Shown here piece by piece: positions 13,040-15,665 of a stretch of DNA of 15,665 nucleotides. This stretch comes from RGIG9060 sp036307825 (GTDB taxonomy: Bacteria; Spirochaetota; Spirochaetia; Treponematales; Treponemataceae). Every line of letters starts with the position of its first letter. The stretch's first letter is position 1. A program made the translations under genes and the position numbers. The notes beneath the pieces are model-generated. The model was not told the origin of the DNA and ran no database searches. It saw only the letters and a program-made list of their open reading frames with translations. The stretch covers positions 1-15,665 of the forward strand of contig JAXJWW010000007.1 in the NCBI GenBank assembly GCA_036307825.1, given 5' to 3'.

Positions 13040-14383
13040 ATGAAATTTAATATTTTGATTATTGATGATGAAAAAAATATTCGCGAAGGACTTTCTGCTT
13101 CTTTAGAAATGGAAGGATATAATACTGTTCTTGCAGAAAATGGTAAAGTTGGGCTTGAACTTTTTGCAAAAGGTGATATCGACCTTGTAATTACAGATTT
13201 GCGTATGCCAGAAGTTACCGGTGAACAAGTTATGCAAAAAATCCTTTCCGAAAATCCTGGCGTTCCTGTAATCGTTTTGACAGGACATGGAAGTATCGAT
13301 AGTGCAGTTGATGCAATGCGCCTTGGCGCTTATGATTTTTTAACAAAACCACTTAATCTTGACCGACTTACTTTAATTGTAAAACGAGCTTTGCAAGGTA
13401 GAGAACTTTCATTACAACACAGACATTTGCAAGAAGAATTAAATGGAAAAAAAGTTTTTGAATCAATTGTTGGAAAAAGTAGCCAGATGCAAAAAGTTTT
13501 TGAAATGATAAAAAGAGTTGCAGATTCAAAAGCATCAGTTTTGATTACAGGTGAAAGTGGTGTAGGAAAAGAATTGATAGCAAACGCAATTCATAATCTA
13601 TCTTCAAGAAAGGAAAAACCACTTATTCGTGTACATTGTGCCGCATTAACAGAAACCTTGCTTGAAAGCGAACTTTTTGGTCACGAAAAAGGCTCTTTTT
13701 CTGGTGCTGTTGCTCGTAAACGGGGACGATTTGAACTTGCCAACGGTGGAACAATTTTTTTAGATGAAATTGGTGAAATAAATCAAAATGTTCAGATAAA
13801 ACTTCTTAGAGTTTTACAAGATAAAAAATTTGAGCGAGTAGGTGGTGAAGAAACTATCGAAGTTGATGTAAGAGTTGTTGCTGCCACAAACAAAAATCTT
13901 TTGGAAGAAATTAAAAAAGGAAATTTTAGAGAAGATTTATATTATCGCTTGAATGTTGTTCATATTGAAGTTCCGCCTCTACGGGACCGAAAAGAAGATA
14001 TCCCTTTGCTTGTTGCCGATTTTATTAAAACTTGCGCAAAAGAAAATGGAAAAAATATCGAAGGAATTGATAACAAAACTCGTTCAATTTTGTACAACTA
14101 CGATTGGCCAGGAAATATTCGTCAACTAAAAAATTGTATAGAAAGCGCAGTTGTTATGTGTCAAGGAAATATCATCACAGTTGAAGATTTACCTCCAGGA
14201 ATTGCAACTGGTAACGAAACTGAAAGCATAAAAATTCCTCTTGGTATTTCAATGGAAGAAGCCGAAAAAATCATCATTACCGAAAATCTCGCTGCAAACA
14301 ACGGTAATAAAAGCAAAACAGCCGATATTTTGCAAATTGGAAGAAAAACTTTGCATAGAAAATTAGAAGAGTATAATCTTTAG
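13040..14383 (+). CDS. Sigma-54-dependent response regulator (NtrC/AtoC family)
   Basis: The 447-residue protein has three domains in order. Receiver 1-120: acidic D9-D10, phospho-acceptor D53 in 'VITDLRMPEVTG', T/K switch residues in 'VLTGHGS' and 'DFLTKPLNL'. AAA+ activator about 145-385: Walker A 'GESGVGKE', Walker B 'GGTIFLDEIGEI', 'FREDLYYRLNVVHIEVPPLRDRKEDIP' and 'WPGNIRQLKN'. Fis-type helix-turn-helix about 405-447: 'NNGNKSKTADILQIGRKTLHRKLEEY'. The sigma-54 contact loop reads G218-S-F-S-G-A223 instead of the usual GAFTGA: Phe is kept and Thr is replaced by Ser. It should activate sigma-54 promoters when phosphorylated by the neighbouring kinase. GAGG (13031-13034) is five bases before the ATG. 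No terminator is seen before the convergent gene 40 bases on. Confidence 0.95.
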   Translation: MKFNILIIDDEKNIREGLSASLEMEGYNTVLAENGKVGLELFAKGDIDLVITDLRMPEVTGEQVMQKILSENPGVPVIVLTGHGSIDSAVDAMRLGAYDFLTKPLNLDRLTLIVKRALQGRELSLQHRHLQEELNGKKVFESIVGKSSQMQKVFEMIKRVADSKASVLITGESGVGKELIANAIHNLSSRKEKPLIRVHCAALTETLLESELFGHEKGSFSGAVARKRGRFELANGGTIFLDEIGEINQNVQIKLLRVLQDKKFERVGGEETIEVDVRVVAATNKNLLEEIKKGNFREDLYYRLNVVHIEVPPLRDRKEDIPLLVADFIKTCAKENGKNIEGIDNKTRSILYNYDWPGNIRQLKNCIESAVVMCQGNIITVEDLPPGIATGNETESIKIPLGISMEEAEKIIITENLAANNGNKSKTADILQIGRKTLHRKLEEYNL

Positions 14384-14423
14384 AATTTTTGCGAAGTTCT
14401 TTTGTTGTGCTAGAGCGTGAAAT

Positions 14424-15245
14424 TTATTTTGCTAAAGATTTTATCTCTTCTATGGACAGACCTGTGTATTTAAGAATAGTTTGAATATCTAGATTATCTT
14501 TGAGCATATTTTTAGCAGTTTCGATTTTTGCCTGTTGAGAACCTTGTGAAAAGCCTTGAGAAATACCTTCTTTTAGTCCTTCATTTTTTGCTTTGAAATA
14601 TATGTCTTGGTCGTGGATGTTCACGCTAGAATACTCCTTTTTATTAGCCTCTTTTGACTTTATGTCTTTGATGAAGGCTTCGATTCTGTTGGTAAAATCG
14701 TCAGATGTTTCTCTAGAAATAATATACTTCAAAAATGATTTAATTGCTACATCATTTTCTTGTTTGTAGGCTTTTGCGTTAAAAAACTTTTTGATAATTT
14801 TATCATTTAGTTGAATATTCAAATTCTCAATACAACGATTTTCAAAAGTATAAGTTGAAAGGTTTTTCTCAAAAGGGTCGTAAGTGCAAATAAAAATGAT
14901 AAAACTTTCTGGCAATTTGGAATAATGTTCACCTTTTAAAAGATTATCTGTATCTATCATAGACTGATAATATCTAGTTCTAAATGCTAAATCAAAATCA
15001 ATGGCATTTTGAAGCTCTATGTCAAAAACTTTGTCGGTATCTTTTAGGTAGACATCAAGTCGTACGCCCTTAGTTTCGTAATAAGGCGAAATCGTTTTTT
15101 CAATTTCTGGATATTCAATGTGGTCAATTTTGATTTTGAGCAACCTTTCTAGCAATTCTTTGCAAATATCTTGATTTTCATGCAAGACCTTTTCAAAAAT
15201 GTAGTGGTCTGCAAAAGTTAAATCTTCAAATTTCTTAAAATACAT
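14424..15245 (-). CDS. Rpn/T_den_put_tspse-family PD-(D/E)XK nuclease (putative transposase)
   Basis: The 273-residue protein starts MYFKKFEDLTFADHYIFEKVL. The frame is open further upstream to 15326, but that part is translated from REP-like palindromes, and an AGGGGAAATT lies just before the ATG at 15245, so I use 15245. The family pattern is clear: 'FADHYIFEKVLHENQDICKELLERLL', then the PD-(D/E)XK core 'GVRLDVYLKD...VFDIELQN' with catalytic-type D, E and Q, then 'RTRYYQSMIDTDNLLKGEHYSKLPESFIIFIC'. The C-terminal tail has the usual 'NEGLKEGISQGFSQG' glycine-spaced stretch and a helical end 'ILKYTGLSIEEIKSL'. Proteins of this family are annotated as recombination-promoting nucleases or putative transposases and are numerous in treponemes. 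It converges on the response regulator gene with no terminator between. It appears full length. Confidence 0.88.
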   Translation of the reverse strand: MYFKKFEDLTFADHYIFEKVLHENQDICKELLERLLKIKIDHIEYPEIEKTISPYYETKGVRLDVYLKDTDKVFDIELQNAIDFDLAFRTRYYQSMIDTDNLLKGEHYSKLPESFIIFICTYDPFEKNLSTYTFENRCIENLNIQLNDKIIKKFFNAKAYKQENDVAIKSFLKYIISRETSDDFTNRIEAFIKDIKSKEANKKEYSSVNIHDQDIYFKAKNEGLKEGISQGFSQGSQQAKIETAKNMLKDNLDIQTILKYTGLSIEEIKSLAK

Positions 15246-15270
15246 AATTTCCCCTAATAAAATAAATTCC

Positions 15271-15297
15271 GTCATTCCGAATTTATTTCGGAATATT
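15271..15297. repeat. REP-like palindrome, unit 1
   Basis: GTC plus ATTCCGAA (15274-15281) and TTCGGAAT (15287-15294) form a perfect 8-bp inverted repeat with a five-base loop. The GTCAT-palindrome layout is that of dispersed REP-type intergenic repeats. Confidence 0.7.
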
Positions 15298-15310
15298 ACT
15301 AAAATTTCTG

Positions 15311-15340
15311 CTAGACTCTGAAACAAGTTCAGAGTGACAA
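15311..15340. repeat. REP-like palindrome, unit 2
   Basis: ACTCTGAA (15315-15322) and TTCAGAGT (15328-15335) form a perfect 8-bp stem over ACAAG, followed by GACA. Read on the minus strand it begins GTCACTCTGAACTTG, the same layout as unit 1 in opposite orientation. Confidence 0.7.
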
Positions 15341-15344
15341 GATT

Positions 15345-15370
15345 GATGGTGAACCAAATTCAGCATGACA
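15345..15370. repeat. REP-like palindrome, unit 3 (imperfect)
   Basis: TGGTGAA (15347-15353) and TTCAGCA (15359-15365) form a 7-bp stem with one mismatch, followed by TGACA. On the minus strand it reads TGTCATGCTGAATTTGGTTC, matching units 1 and 2 in the GTCA and TGAA...TTCA positions. Confidence 0.6.
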
Positions 15371-15665
15371 AATTTTCCGTACACCTTTATTATCAAGAGA
15401 AAATTGAATTTTAAATGAAAATCTGTGAAAAAAAAGTTGATTTTTATGAAATTTTACCTTCACGCCCTGCAATAAAACTTTTTTTAAAAATACCTAATTT
15501 TCTCCAGAAAAGTCGTTAGACTTTTCCAATCCGTGTGCCACTTTTGCCAGATATCAAACCCACCCTAAACTCCAACTCCTTGCAATTAAAACTCTCACCT
15601 CAAACTCTACAAAAAAAAATTTTTTCTATGACACCTATTGATTTTTTTTTTTCTTTGCTATAACT
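15371..15665. other. A+T-rich intergenic end of window, no gene seen
   Basis: I see no supported gene here. A perfect 8-bp hairpin (GAAAAGTC 15507-15514 with 15519-15526, loop GTTA) stands without a T tract on either side. Long A and T runs follow to the window end. No tRNA or clear promoter was found. Confidence 0.5.

Noticed and set aside
15246..15326. N-terminal extension of the Rpn-type protein
   Set aside because: It translates REP-like palindromes and lies upstream of a good AGGGG-ATG start that matches the family's usual beginning.
15507..15526. Hairpin as a terminator
   Set aside because: No T tract follows on either strand and no gene ends nearby.
1..15665. CRISPR array
   Set aside because: No regularly spaced direct repeats with unique spacers; the tandem repeats seen are a 5-base array and a 15-base coding repeat.

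Overview
The window looks like a low-GC Treponema-type spirochaete chromosome. The signs are a run of lipoproteins with loose spirochaetal lipoboxes, an outer-membrane barrel protein, a PD-(D/E)XK 'Rpn/T_den_put_tspse'-type protein, and a murG - cvpA - delta' - atoS-like - atoC-like gene order. From memory, T. pallidum also has murG and atoS/atoC close together. I could not run any search, so the genus is an inference.

Layout. 1-130: an ACTCA pentamer array cut by the window edge, then a strong bidirectional terminator. 131-4696: two tandem lipoprotein genes, one with Ig-like domains and a Pro/Asp linker, the other ending in a transglutaminase-like domain with an intact Cys-His-Asp triad. They look richer in G+C than the rest. 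4697-5370: no convincing gene, but palindromes, an IS3-like fused-end relic acting as terminator, and repeat-like sequence. 5371-7925: tRNA(CAT), a DUF4349 lipoprotein, a convergent outer-membrane protein and tRNA-Phe, each with a readable promoter and/or terminator. 8005-14383: one long co-directional cluster: ankyrin protein, murG, cvpA, DNA polymerase III delta' (holB), histidine kinase, sigma-54 response regulator. 14424-15245 (minus): an Rpn-type nuclease/transposase-like gene with three REP-like palindromes directly upstream. 15371-15665: no gene seen.

The most interesting feature is in holB. A single in-frame TGA (10782-10784, codon 67) interrupts an otherwise intact delta' reading frame of 405 codons. 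It falls exactly where the last zinc-ligand Cys of the zinc module is expected (C62-T-C64-S-S-TGA67). The TGA is also the first three bases of a perfect 11-bp inverted repeat (10782-10792 / 10814-10824) whose inner part can form a small bulged stem capped by a CAAG loop, at a distance compatible with a bacterial SECIS. A Cys-to-UGA swap with a stem-loop at the codon is the classical signature of a selenocysteine gene. A selenocysteine in a clamp-loader zinc module would be unusual, and I know of no described example. A second 10-bp helix (10767-10776 / 10802-10811) would compete with the first and enclose the UGA in its loop. A nonsense mutation or sequencing error remains the main alternative.

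How the genes fit together: the central cluster mixes envelope synthesis (MurG), a membrane protein (CvpA), the replication clamp loader (delta') and a cytoplasmic two-component pair (PAS kinase plus sigma-54 activator), joined by overlaps or short gaps. Translation through the UGA could therefore affect expression of the genes behind it.
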